Assembly: GCA_937949745.1 (NCBI GenBank)
Contig: CALECM010000056.1
Span: 1-36,582 of the forward strand
DNA: 36,582 nt
Direction: 5' to 3'
Source: an uncultured Bacteroidales bacterium
GTDB lineage: Bacteria > Bacteroidota > Bacteroidia > Bacteroidales > WCHB1-69
Positions 30,725 through 36,582 of the stretch are shown piece after piece. The notes below the pieces were generated by a model. The model had not been told where the DNA came from. It did no database searches and saw nothing but the letters and a program-made list of their open reading frames with translations. The translations under genes were made by a program, and so were the position numbers. Each line of letters starts with the position of its first letter. Within the stretch, counting starts at the first letter, position 1.

Positions 30725-31606
30725 CTAAGGAATATGATCATAAACAGCTTTTGATATCTCGGCGATGATCGCCGCATTGACTTCGTCACTTTCCATTGAA
30801 TCCATAACAAAAACCGCAATAGAATAATAACGGCCGTCCGGTTTTATTATAAATCCGATGTCATTATCCGCTGCTTTTAATCCCTCGGTGTTACGTGAAG
30901 AACTTCCGGTCTTATGCCCAAGGATCGCATTTTCCGGCAATAATGCTTTGAGTTTGTCCGTTCCTGTGGCGGTTTCCGTCATTAATTCCATTAAAATACG
31001 GTGATGTTCCGCGGATAACATTTCTTTTTTCAATAATTTATCTACTAAGCGTGCCGTCGCATGAGGGGTCGTTGTGTTCAAATACTGATGATCGAAACTC
31101 CGGTGCAAACCCTCTTCATCAGCCTGTATGATGATATCCGGAATACCCAGGCTGTCTATATATTTATGAATATAAGGAACACCTCCTACAAACCGGAAAA
31201 GTATATCACAGGTATTATTGTCGCTTAATACGATGGAGTAATAAAGTAATTCCTTCACCGAAATCTCAATTCCGCCCTGAGGATAAAGATCCCTGAGAGG
31301 ACTGTAAGTATCGGGAAGCAGATCCCGGGAAGAAACGTGTATTAAGGTATCCGGCGAAATACAGTTTTGTTCGAGGAAATGTAAAACACCCAGGGAAAGA
31401 TGGAATTTAACTACGCTAAGCATCGGATATTCCCGGTTATTGTTGACTGTAAGCGTATCTCCGTTATCCCATATTACCGCCACTCCTACCGTCGCGTTTT
31501 TATCCCGGGTTATCGAGTTGATTTTCCGGTATAAAGATGATGTTTGCGAAGAACCGGATACCACCAGGCAAAACAGAATACCGATCAATAAAATTTTCTT
31601 TTTCAT
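30725..31606 (-). CDS. class A beta-lactamase (CfxA/CblA-like, subclass A2)
   Basis: The 293-residue protein has a signal peptide (residues 1-20, no lipobox) and the full serine beta-lactamase set: S64-V-V-K67, S128-D129-N130, an omega loop with E164/E165 and N177 (DEEGLHRS then YLN), and K232-T-G234. The omega-loop spacing and the SDNNTCD block resemble the Bacteroidetes chromosomal group CepA/CblA/CfxA, which act mostly on cephalosporins. It should act in the periplasm. It is 52 nt downstream of the FabZ-like gene on the same strand and has no clear -7 box of its own, so the two may be co-transcribed. Spectrum cannot be read from sequence. Confidence 0.88.
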   Translation of the reverse strand: MKKKILLIGILFCLVVSGSSQTSSLYRKINSITRDKNATVGVAVIWDNGDTLTVNNNREYPMLSVVKFHLSLGVLHFLEQNCISPDTLIHVSSRDLLPDTYSPLRDLYPQGGIEISVKELLYYSIVLSDNNTCDILFRFVGGVPYIHKYIDSLGIPDIIIQADEEGLHRSFDHQYLNTTTPHATARLVDKLLKKEMLSAEHHRILMELMTETATGTDKLKALLPENAILGHKTGSSSRNTEGLKAADNDIGFIIKPDGRYYSIAVFVMDSMESDEVNAAIIAEISKAVYDHIP

Positions 31607-31658
31607 GTGAAGTAAATTTTGTGGTAAACAGATGGATTATGTATGGAAATCTCCCGGA

Positions 31659-32123
31659 TTATTCCATAACCAGATTCATCCTGGCCAGGACTTCATCCCG
31701 GTGGACAACGGTAATATCGCATTCATGATGATCCGGTAACGGAGGATCATTTTGCTTGATACTGAATTGCATTTCCACTTCCGGATACATCATCGGATTA
31801 ACCGGAATCATGATCTTTAAGCCATTGATGGTTTTTATATTCAATCTTTTATCAAGGTGGGATTCGAATAATTCCCGTCCGGTTTCAACCAGGCAGGTTC
31901 CCGGGGTCACGGGATTACCGGGAAAGTGGATCCGGTATATCTCACATTCGGGAATGAAGGCAATGGTATAGGAAAACGTTTCGGGATCCGGCTCTTTTTT
32001 ATCAATGATATTATATAGATTATCTTTTAACTGCGTGTAACGTTTTTTAATATCCGCAACCAAACGTACGGCATCTTTCCATTCCGTTAACGTGATATTA
32101 TGTTCTAACATCAAAGAAGTCAT
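31659..32123 (-). CDS. FabZ-like hotdog 3-hydroxyacyl dehydratase
   Basis: This 154-residue protein has the FabA/FabZ active-site block H66-FPGNPVTPGTCLVE80, where His66 and Glu80 would be catalytic. Its first 50 residues (a charged helix to DPETF) are unlike housekeeping FabZ and the C-terminal strand set is diverged, so it is probably a specialised paralogue, as in aryl-polyene or lipid-modification loci, rather than the fatty-acid elongation enzyme. No ACP or ketosynthase gene is near. A -7 box lies 25 nt upstream. Confidence 0.7.
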   Translation of the reverse strand: MTSLMLEHNITLTEWKDAVRLVADIKKRYTQLKDNLYNIIDKKEPDPETFSYTIAFIPECEIYRIHFPGNPVTPGTCLVETGRELFESHLDKRLNIKTINGLKIMIPVNPMMYPEVEMQFSIKQNDPPLPDHHECDITVVHRDEVLARMNLVME

Positions 32124-32148
32124 TGGCTTACCCTTATTATAATGGGTG

Positions 32149-32156
32149 CAAAGATA
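32149..32156 (-). promoter_or_regulatory. -7 box (TATCTTTG) for the FabZ-like gene
   Basis: The minus strand reads TATCTTTGC, 25 nt upstream of the ATG at 32123. It may also serve the beta-lactamase. Confidence 0.55.
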
Positions 32157-32254
32157 AAAAAACTATTTACGGGAACGTTGCCATGATCATAATTTAATCA
32201 CAACAAAAATGTTGATAACTATAAAGTTGACTTCCCAACCCTTAAAACCGGATA

Positions 32255-32851
32255 TTATACGTTCTCGTAATTGATCTCCTGGGGTACTTCCTGTAGTAAC
32301 CGGTTCCTGACATAATCTTTTGTCCTTTTTCTACGGAAATCCACCCATTGCTGGCGATGATCGGAACTTTCGATAATGCGGGTAAATATTTCAGTGGATT
32401 TAGGATTGGCCAATCCGTTTTCCAAAATAGAAGCTAATTTCTCATTATCCAGTTCATTGACGAAATCTTCCATCATACTGTAAATTTCATTATTACTGAA
32501 AGGTTCGAATTTCACCATCCTGTCCCAATTGTAATAACTCATTTCGAAATCGTCGAGCCGGTCTTCATGTTGTTCGCCGTAAACTTCACGGGAATAAAGG
32601 TCAGGATTGGTCATCACTTCCAGTTCCAGCGTATCCGGATTAAAAAAAGTAACGAAGCCCGCATCCATTTCTTCGGCTACCTGATCGAGTATCTCTTTGT
32701 ATTTTTCCGGCAAACGTACTTCTTTAGGGTTCATGTCCTGGTCCAGTACTTCATTTTCAATACAGGTAAGTACTTTCGTTAATTTATTCTTGTCATCTTT
32801 GATAATTGAAAGCATTCCCAAAATATCATTATATAAATTTTCTGTTTCCAT
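32255..32851 (-). CDS. UPF0158 family protein
   Basis: The 198-residue acidic protein matches the UPF0158 layout: VAEEMDAGFVTFFNPDTLELEVM near 58-80, then WDRMVKFEPFSNNEIYSMMEDFV near 108-130, and a closing WVDFRRKRTKDYVRNRL near 167-183. No signal peptide or membrane segment is present, so it is cytoplasmic. The function of the family is unknown. The gene stands alone on the minus strand, and no exact TAnnTTTG box is found upstream. Confidence 0.72.
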   Translation of the reverse strand: METENLYNDILGMLSIIKDDKNKLTKVLTCIENEVLDQDMNPKEVRLPEKYKEILDQVAEEMDAGFVTFFNPDTLELEVMTNPDLYSREVYGEQHEDRLDDFEMSYYNWDRMVKFEPFSNNEIYSMMEDFVNELDNEKLASILENGLANPKSTEIFTRIIESSDHRQQWVDFRRKRTKDYVRNRLLQEVPQEINYENV

Positions 32852-33025
32852 AGTAATCGATTTTAAGTTCTTACTTTGAGAACAACCGTTAATTTAAAAT
32901 AGTTCGAAGAATAATCCGGAAGATTTGAATCATTCTTTAATGATTTAATATCAATAATTTAAATCATTCGGATATATTTAATCTGAAATATCTGTGTAAA
33001 GTATTGATTATATGAAAATAAATTG

Positions 33026-33033
33026 TATTTTTG
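33026..33033 (+). promoter_or_regulatory. -7 box (TATTTTTG) for rplM-rpsI
   Basis: TATTTTTGC lies 99 nt upstream of rplM and opens a leader of about 95 nt. Confidence 0.65.
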
Positions 33034-33093
33034 CACGCTTAAAAATACCGATTATTGTCCTTTTCTTAGAGAGGAAAAATAAGTTAAAAATGG

Positions 33094-33117
33094 AGGTATA
33101 TAGGTGAAGATATACCT
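33094..33117 (+). promoter_or_regulatory. rplM leader hairpin
   Basis: AGGTATAT (33094-33101) and ATATACCT (33110-33117) form a perfect 8-bp stem over an 8-nt loop (AGGTGAAG), 15 nt before the rplM ATG. There is no T run after it, so it is not a terminator; it is placed to control translation, perhaps by L13 or S9. Confidence 0.5.
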
Positions 33118-33132
33118 TAAAAAAAGTTGAAA

Positions 33133-33588
33133 ATGAACACATTAAGTTACAAAACCATTTCTGCGAACGAAAAAATCGTTAAGAAAGACTGGGTATTGAT
33201 TGATGCTGAAAATGAAGTTGTTGGACGTCTTTCCACGGTTGTAGCCCGCATTTTACGTGGCAAAAACAAACCTTATTACACACCGCATTTCGATTGTGGT
33301 GATAATGTTGTGATTATTAATGCGGATAAGATCAGGTTTACCGGTAAAAAATTAACGGACAAACAATACGTTCGCCATACCGGTTATCCTGGAGGACAAA
33401 GGTTTGCAACTCCAAGGGAGATGTTAAACCGCAAACCTATCTTTGTGCTGGAACATGCTATAAAAGGAATGCTGCCCAAAAACAGACTGGGAGCCCAACT
33501 ATTCCGTAATTTGCATGTTTACGCAGGATCACAACATCCGCACGAAGGCCAACAACCAAAATTAGTCAATATTAAAGAAATCAAATAG
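33133..33588 (+). CDS. rplM: 50S ribosomal protein L13
   Basis: Start taken at the ATG at 33133; a TTG two codons earlier is in frame but less likely. The 151-residue product has the L13 landmarks WVLIDAENEVVGRLSTVVA, then NADKIRFTGKK, HTGYPGG and the terminal KNRLGAQLFRNLHVYAGSQH. It binds 23S rRNA early in 50S assembly. rpsI follows 2 nt later, the usual pairing. Confidence 0.97.
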   Translation: MNTLSYKTISANEKIVKKDWVLIDAENEVVGRLSTVVARILRGKNKPYYTPHFDCGDNVVIINADKIRFTGKKLTDKQYVRHTGYPGGQRFATPREMLNRKPIFVLEHAIKGMLPKNRLGAQLFRNLHVYAGSQHPHEGQQPKLVNIKEIK

Positions 33589-33590
33589 AA

Positions 33591-33977
33591 ATGGATATTA
33601 TTAACAAAATAGGCAGAAGAAAAACTGCCGTTGCCAGGATCTATATGAAAAGAGGCAGCGGTCAAATCACGGTGAATAACCGGGATTATAAAGAATATTT
33701 CCCGATTGCAACCCTGCAGTATGTGGTTACACAGTCTTTGGAACTGGCACAGGTAAACGGAGAATATGACATTAAGGTTAATTTGGATGGCGGTGGAATG
33801 TCCGGACAGGCGGAAGCGCTGCGTTTGGCTATCTCCAGGGCTTTGGTAGATATCAATCCCGAATTGAGACCTACTTTAAAAAGTAAAGGATTACTTCGCC
33901 GTGACCCACGTATGGTGGAAAGGAAAAAACCGGGTCAACCGAAAGCCCGTAAAAGATTCCAATTCAGCAAACGTTAA
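33591..33977 (+). CDS. rpsI: 30S ribosomal protein S9
   Basis: The 128-residue protein begins GRRKTAVARIYMKRGSG and ends in KKPGQPKARKRFQFSKR, the conserved basic C-terminal tail that reaches the P-site tRNA. It is co-transcribed with rplM. No terminator separates it from rpsB, whose 103-nt leader follows. Confidence 0.97.
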   Translation: MDIINKIGRRKTAVARIYMKRGSGQITVNNRDYKEYFPIATLQYVVTQSLELAQVNGEYDIKVNLDGGGMSGQAEALRLAISRALVDINPELRPTLKSKGLLRRDPRMVERKKPGQPKARKRFQFSKR

Positions 33978-34021
33978 TCCTGGAATTATAATCAATCAAT
34001 TAATAATCAGTTTAGTATCGA

Positions 34022-34058
34022 AATTATTAAGACTTCCTTCCGGAACTACTTAATAATT
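34022..34058 (+). promoter_or_regulatory. rpsB leader hairpin
   Basis: AATTATTAAG (34022-34031) and CTTAATAATT (34049-34058) are perfect inverted copies around a 17-nt loop that itself contains the palindrome TTCCGGAA. It lies 22 nt before the rpsB ATG with no T run after it. A translational control element for S2 is a reasonable reading. Confidence 0.5.
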
Positions 34059-34080
34059 GACTTAAAGAAAGTAAACAAAC

Positions 34081-35016
34081 ATGACAAGAGTAAATTTCGA
34101 AGATCTTTTAAATGCAGGTTGCCATTTCGGCCACCTGAAAAGGAAATGGAACCCCGCTATGGCTCCATATATTTTTATGGAGAAAAACGGTATCCATATT
34201 ATTGACCTTTACCAAACCGTAGACAAAATAGACGAAGCCTGTGCCGCAGCAAAACAGATTGCGAAATCAGGACGTAAAATATTATTTGTAGCTACTAAAA
34301 AACAAGCAAAGGATACAGTAGCCGAACAAGTAAAAAATGTTGGTATGCCGTATGTAACCGAGCGTTGGCCCGGCGGTATGCTTACCAACTTCTTCACGAT
34401 CCGTAAAGCGGTTAAAAAAATGAGCGATATTGACCGTCTCATGCAAAGCTCCCAATTCAATAATCTTTCAAAACGTGAAAAATTACAGATTCAGCGTGAA
34501 AGAGCCAAACTGGAAAAGAACCTCGGATCTATCGCCGACCTTTCCAGGCTTCCTGCCGCTGTTTTTATTGTGGATATCATGAAAGAACATATTGCAGTAG
34601 CTGAAGCAAGAAGATTGAATATCCCTACTTTCGCTATCGTCGACACCAATTCTAATCCGAATCTTATTGATTACCCCATTCCTGCCAACGATGACGCTTC
34701 CAAATCCATTTCTATTATAGTGAAAGCTGTTTGCGATGCTATCGCGGAAGGTCTTGAAGAAAGGAAAATGCATAAGGAACAATTAGCGGAAGATAATATG
34801 GATATGGCGGATGCTTCTTCATCCAGGGATGATATTATGGATGATGAGATCATCGCGATTGAGGAAGATGAAGATCAACTTGACGAATCCGACGCTAAAG
34901 GAGTGAAAAAAGTGAAAAGCGTGGAAAACGAAGATGAAGACGCGGCAGCCAAAAAGAGAAAAAGGACTACCGTTAAGAAAACTCCCGTTAAAACCACAGC
35001 TCCCAAGAAAAACTAA
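34081..35016 (+). CDS. rpsB: 30S ribosomal protein S2 with long acidic-basic tail
   Basis: The core (residues 1-230) is a normal S2: MTRVNFEDLLNAGCHFGH, then IDLYQTVDKI, RWPGGMLTNFFTI, and IPTFAIVDTNSNPNLIDYPIPANDDA. Bacterial S2 is usually about 230-260 residues; this one has 311. The extra tail is acidic at about 245-290 (DDIMDDEIIAIEEDEDQLDE) and lysine-rich at the end (KKRKRTTVKKTPVKTTAPKK). Similar low-complexity tails occur in other Bacteroidetes S2 proteins. It is followed by tsf, the usual order. Confidence 0.96.
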   Translation: MTRVNFEDLLNAGCHFGHLKRKWNPAMAPYIFMEKNGIHIIDLYQTVDKIDEACAAAKQIAKSGRKILFVATKKQAKDTVAEQVKNVGMPYVTERWPGGMLTNFFTIRKAVKKMSDIDRLMQSSQFNNLSKREKLQIQRERAKLEKNLGSIADLSRLPAAVFIVDIMKEHIAVAEARRLNIPTFAIVDTNSNPNLIDYPIPANDDASKSISIIVKAVCDAIAEGLEERKMHKEQLAEDNMDMADASSSRDDIMDDEIIAIEEDEDQLDESDAKGVKKVKSVENEDEDAAAKKRKRTTVKKTPVKTTAPKKN

Positions 35017-35046
35017 TCCAGTATTAATCATTTAAAATTGAATATT

Positions 35047-35871
35047 ATGGCAATTACTGCTGCTGATGTAAACAAATTGAGACAAACTACTGGTGCCGGT
35101 ATGATGGATTGCAAAAATGCCTTAACGGAAGCCAATGGTGATTTCGATTTAGCAATTGATATATTGAGAAAGAAAGGTCAGAAAGTGGCTGCAAAACGTG
35201 CCGACCGTGATTCCAATGAAGGACGCGCCGTAGCTAAAACCAACAATGATCATACTTTCGGTGCCGTACTGCTGATCAGTTGTGAAACTGATTTTGTAGG
35301 TAAAAATGCTGATTTCATAGCATTTACCGAGAAGATCATGGATGCTGCCATGCAGAATCAGATCAAATCAAAGGAAGAACTTCTGGACTTTTCGATTGAC
35401 GGAACTAAAGTTGCTGATCTTCTGATTGATATGACAGGAAAAACCGGTGAAAAAGTGGAATTACCTGATTATTATGTATTGGAAGCGCCTTGCGTAGCCG
35501 CATACAATCATAACGGAAACAGATTAGCTTGTATCGCTGCCCTTAACTTGCCGGGTTACGAGAAAATCGGACATGAAATAGCCATGCAGATCGCTGCTAT
35601 GAATCCGATCGCTGTTAACCAGGACGCTATTCCGCAATCGGTAATCGATCATGAACTTGAAATTGCCCGCGATATCACCCGTCAGGAAGGTAAAGCCGAA
35701 GATATGGTGGAAAAAATCGCCATGGGTAAACTCAATAAATTCTTTAAAGAAAATACACTTTTGAATCAGGAATTTATTATGAATAATAAAACCACGGTCG
35801 GAGATTATCTGAAGTCTATCGATAAGGAATTAACCTGTACAGGCTTTTTCCGGGTTCAATTAGGATCATAG
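35047..35871 (+). CDS. tsf: translation elongation factor Ts
   Basis: Start taken at the ATG at 35047; an in-frame TTG three codons earlier is unlikely. The 274-residue protein opens with ITAADVNKLRQTTGAGMMDCKNAL and has ISCETDFVGKN near 79-89, the TDFVGKN contact that displaces Mg2+ from EF-Tu. It recycles EF-Tu-GDP. A bidirectional terminator follows. Confidence 0.97.
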   Translation: MAITAADVNKLRQTTGAGMMDCKNALTEANGDFDLAIDILRKKGQKVAAKRADRDSNEGRAVAKTNNDHTFGAVLLISCETDFVGKNADFIAFTEKIMDAAMQNQIKSKEELLDFSIDGTKVADLLIDMTGKTGEKVELPDYYVLEAPCVAAYNHNGNRLACIAALNLPGYEKIGHEIAMQIAAMNPIAVNQDAIPQSVIDHELEIARDITRQEGKAEDMVEKIAMGKLNKFFKENTLLNQEFIMNNKTTVGDYLKSIDKELTCTGFFRVQLGS

Positions 35872-35891
35872 GACATATTAAGATACTACAT

Positions 35892-35923
35892 AAAAAGGCT
35901 GTAAGAAATTGCAGCCTTTTTTT
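35892..35923. terminator. terminator shared by tsf and the convergent XRE gene
   Basis: AAAAAGGCTG (35892-35901) pairs with CAGCCTTTTT (35912-35921), with T residues after it on the plus strand and A residues before it. It can serve both strands; its edge touches the stop codon of the XRE gene at 35922. Confidence 0.85.
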
Positions 35924-36473
35924 ATTTACCATAATCCTGAGATAAATTCAGATATTCGAAAGTATGATCATTGTATATCAGGATAACTCTTTCCAAAACC
36001 TTATCCTGGCTCACTGTAACGGGATTCGCTTTCTCTTTGCTTTTCATGGAAACCGATATCGTGTTGCGGTTCCTGACAGTTTTCGGCCTAACTTCTGCGG
36101 ATTTTTCAACTTTTTTATTTAAGGTTTCATTTCTTTGATTCTCTTTGACAATATTATTAATCTCTTCCGGCATAGAAAATAAATCCGGTTCTTCGTGTTT
36201 ATTACCGGATATCTCCATCTCCATCGGTTCCCCGGAAGAAAAGAGATCAGGATCCGATATATTCTGGTTGTGCATAGGTCCCACACCCATAATGAGCCAT
36301 TCTGTACTGATCTCCGGAAAAGCGTTCAGTATCTTCCTGGCTATGTCCAGACTGGGTTGATTTCTTCCCGAAAAGAGATGAGTCAGTGTGGACCTGTTAA
36401 TCTCGATAGCTTCAGCAAACTGGGAAGGCGTCATTTGCTGCTCATCCATAATATTTTTTATTCTTGTAATCAT
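35922..36473 (-). CDS. XRE-family transcriptional regulator with non-peptidase tail
   Basis: The 183-residue protein has an N-terminal XRE helix-turn-helix (RIKNIMDEQQMTPSQFAEAI, then NRSTLTHLFSGRNQPSLDIARKIL, residues about 4-48) followed by FPEISTEWLIMGVGPM. The same signature follows the HTH of the phage repressor at 2200 (NAQWVLTGEGDM). The rest is low-complexity and charged, with a closing beta-like segment (LERVILIYNDHTFEYLNLS). Such regulators are common on Bacteroidales chromosomes. A 10-bp inverted repeat overlaps its promoter, suggesting autoregulation. Targets are unknown. Confidence 0.82.
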   Translation of the reverse strand: MITRIKNIMDEQQMTPSQFAEAIEINRSTLTHLFSGRNQPSLDIARKILNAFPEISTEWLIMGVGPMHNQNISDPDLFSSGEPMEMEISGNKHEEPDLFSMPEEINNIVKENQRNETLNKKVEKSAEVRPKTVRNRNTISVSMKSKEKANPVTVSQDKVLERVILIYNDHTFEYLNLSQDYGK

Positions 36474-36508
36474 TTTAGAAACATTTGTGAATTATTATGT
36501 GAGTCTAT

Positions 36509-36555
36509 ATAAGTAAACAAAAATAACACTATATATAATACACCCGTTTACTTAT
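36509..36555. repeat. 10-bp inverted repeat, likely operator of the XRE regulator
   Basis: ATAAGTAAAC (36509-36518) and GTTTACTTAT (36546-36555) are perfect inverted copies with a 27-bp AT-rich spacer, 37 bp centre to centre. The right arm lies beside the -7 box and over the expected start. DNA looping or paired dimers on the two arms would fit. Confidence 0.5.
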
Positions 36556-36556
36556 G

Positions 36557-36564
36557 CAAATTTA
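36557..36564 (-). promoter_or_regulatory. -7 box (TAAATTTG) for the XRE regulator
   Basis: The minus strand reads TAAATTTGC, 83 nt upstream of the ATG at 36473. The expected transcription start falls in the right arm of the inverted repeat at 36546-36555. Confidence 0.55.
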
Positions 36565-36582
36565 CATTTTTAGAGTATAGAA

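Noticed and set aside
1..36582. CRISPR array or insertion sequence
   Set aside because: No regularly spaced direct repeats and no transposase were seen on either strand.

Overview
The window looks like chromosome from a member of the Bacteroidales (Bacteroidetes), with the right end of an integrated mobile element at its left edge. Three things support this. Eighteen promoter-like TAnnTTTG boxes sit upstream of genes, the -7 element of the Bacteroidetes primary sigma factor. The gene families are typical of the order: PorT-like barrel, Big_5 lipoprotein, high-molecular-weight rubredoxin, CfxA/CblA-like class A beta-lactamase, UPF0158, and rnfDGEA. Shine-Dalgarno sequences are almost absent. 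Genus cannot be decided by eye.

Region 1 (1-3627) is the end of a prophage or integrative element. A leftward early operon encodes small DNA-binding proteins, a solitary C5 cytosine methyltransferase, an ASCH-like protein and a CHC2 zinc-finger primase cut by the window edge. It diverges from a CI-like repressor across an AT-rich region full of inverted repeats. A tail-only relative of the repressor and an EGF plus C2-like lipoprotein, probably cargo, follow. The element seems to end at a 25-bp copy of the 3' end of a tRNA-Pro gene (3603-3627), read here as an attachment site.

Region 2 (3755-12641) is core chromosome: a PIG-V-like mannosyltransferase, gmhB, an LpxL/HtrB-type acyltransferase, a nitroreductase, a flavin reductase-rubredoxin fusion, a barrel protein, a Big_5 lipoprotein, pssA, a LOG-family hydrolase and a secreted endonuclease I.

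Region 3 (12788-17749) is a tightly packed five-gene heterodisulfide-reductase-like operon: HdrC, HdrB, a short HdrA, a second HdrC, and a membrane protein fusing a NarI/HdrE-like part to HdrD. It has no recognisable hydrogenase or MvhD partner. The likely role is thiol/disulfide, Fe-S or flavin chemistry linked to the quinone pool, with unknown substrate. Tandem tRNA-Leu and tRNA-Gly, an MFS transporter, a tyrosine phosphatase and a DEAD-box helicase follow.

Region 4 (22532-26389, minus strand) has rnfDGEA under its own promoter but without rnfB and rnfC, preceded by a dus gene. An envelope-stress trio (YtxH, holin-X-like, hypothetical), groES-groEL, a lipocalin-like lipoprotein, a class A beta-lactamase behind a FabZ-like hotdog gene, and a UPF0158 protein follow.

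Region 5 (33026-35923) is the rplM-rpsI-rpsB-tsf translation cluster, with leader hairpins before rplM and rpsB. The window closes with an XRE-type regulator whose promoter carries a long-spaced inverted repeat. The features most worth following up are the Hdr-like operon, the split rnf locus, the phage-end cargo with its att remnant, and the internal rubredoxin start.
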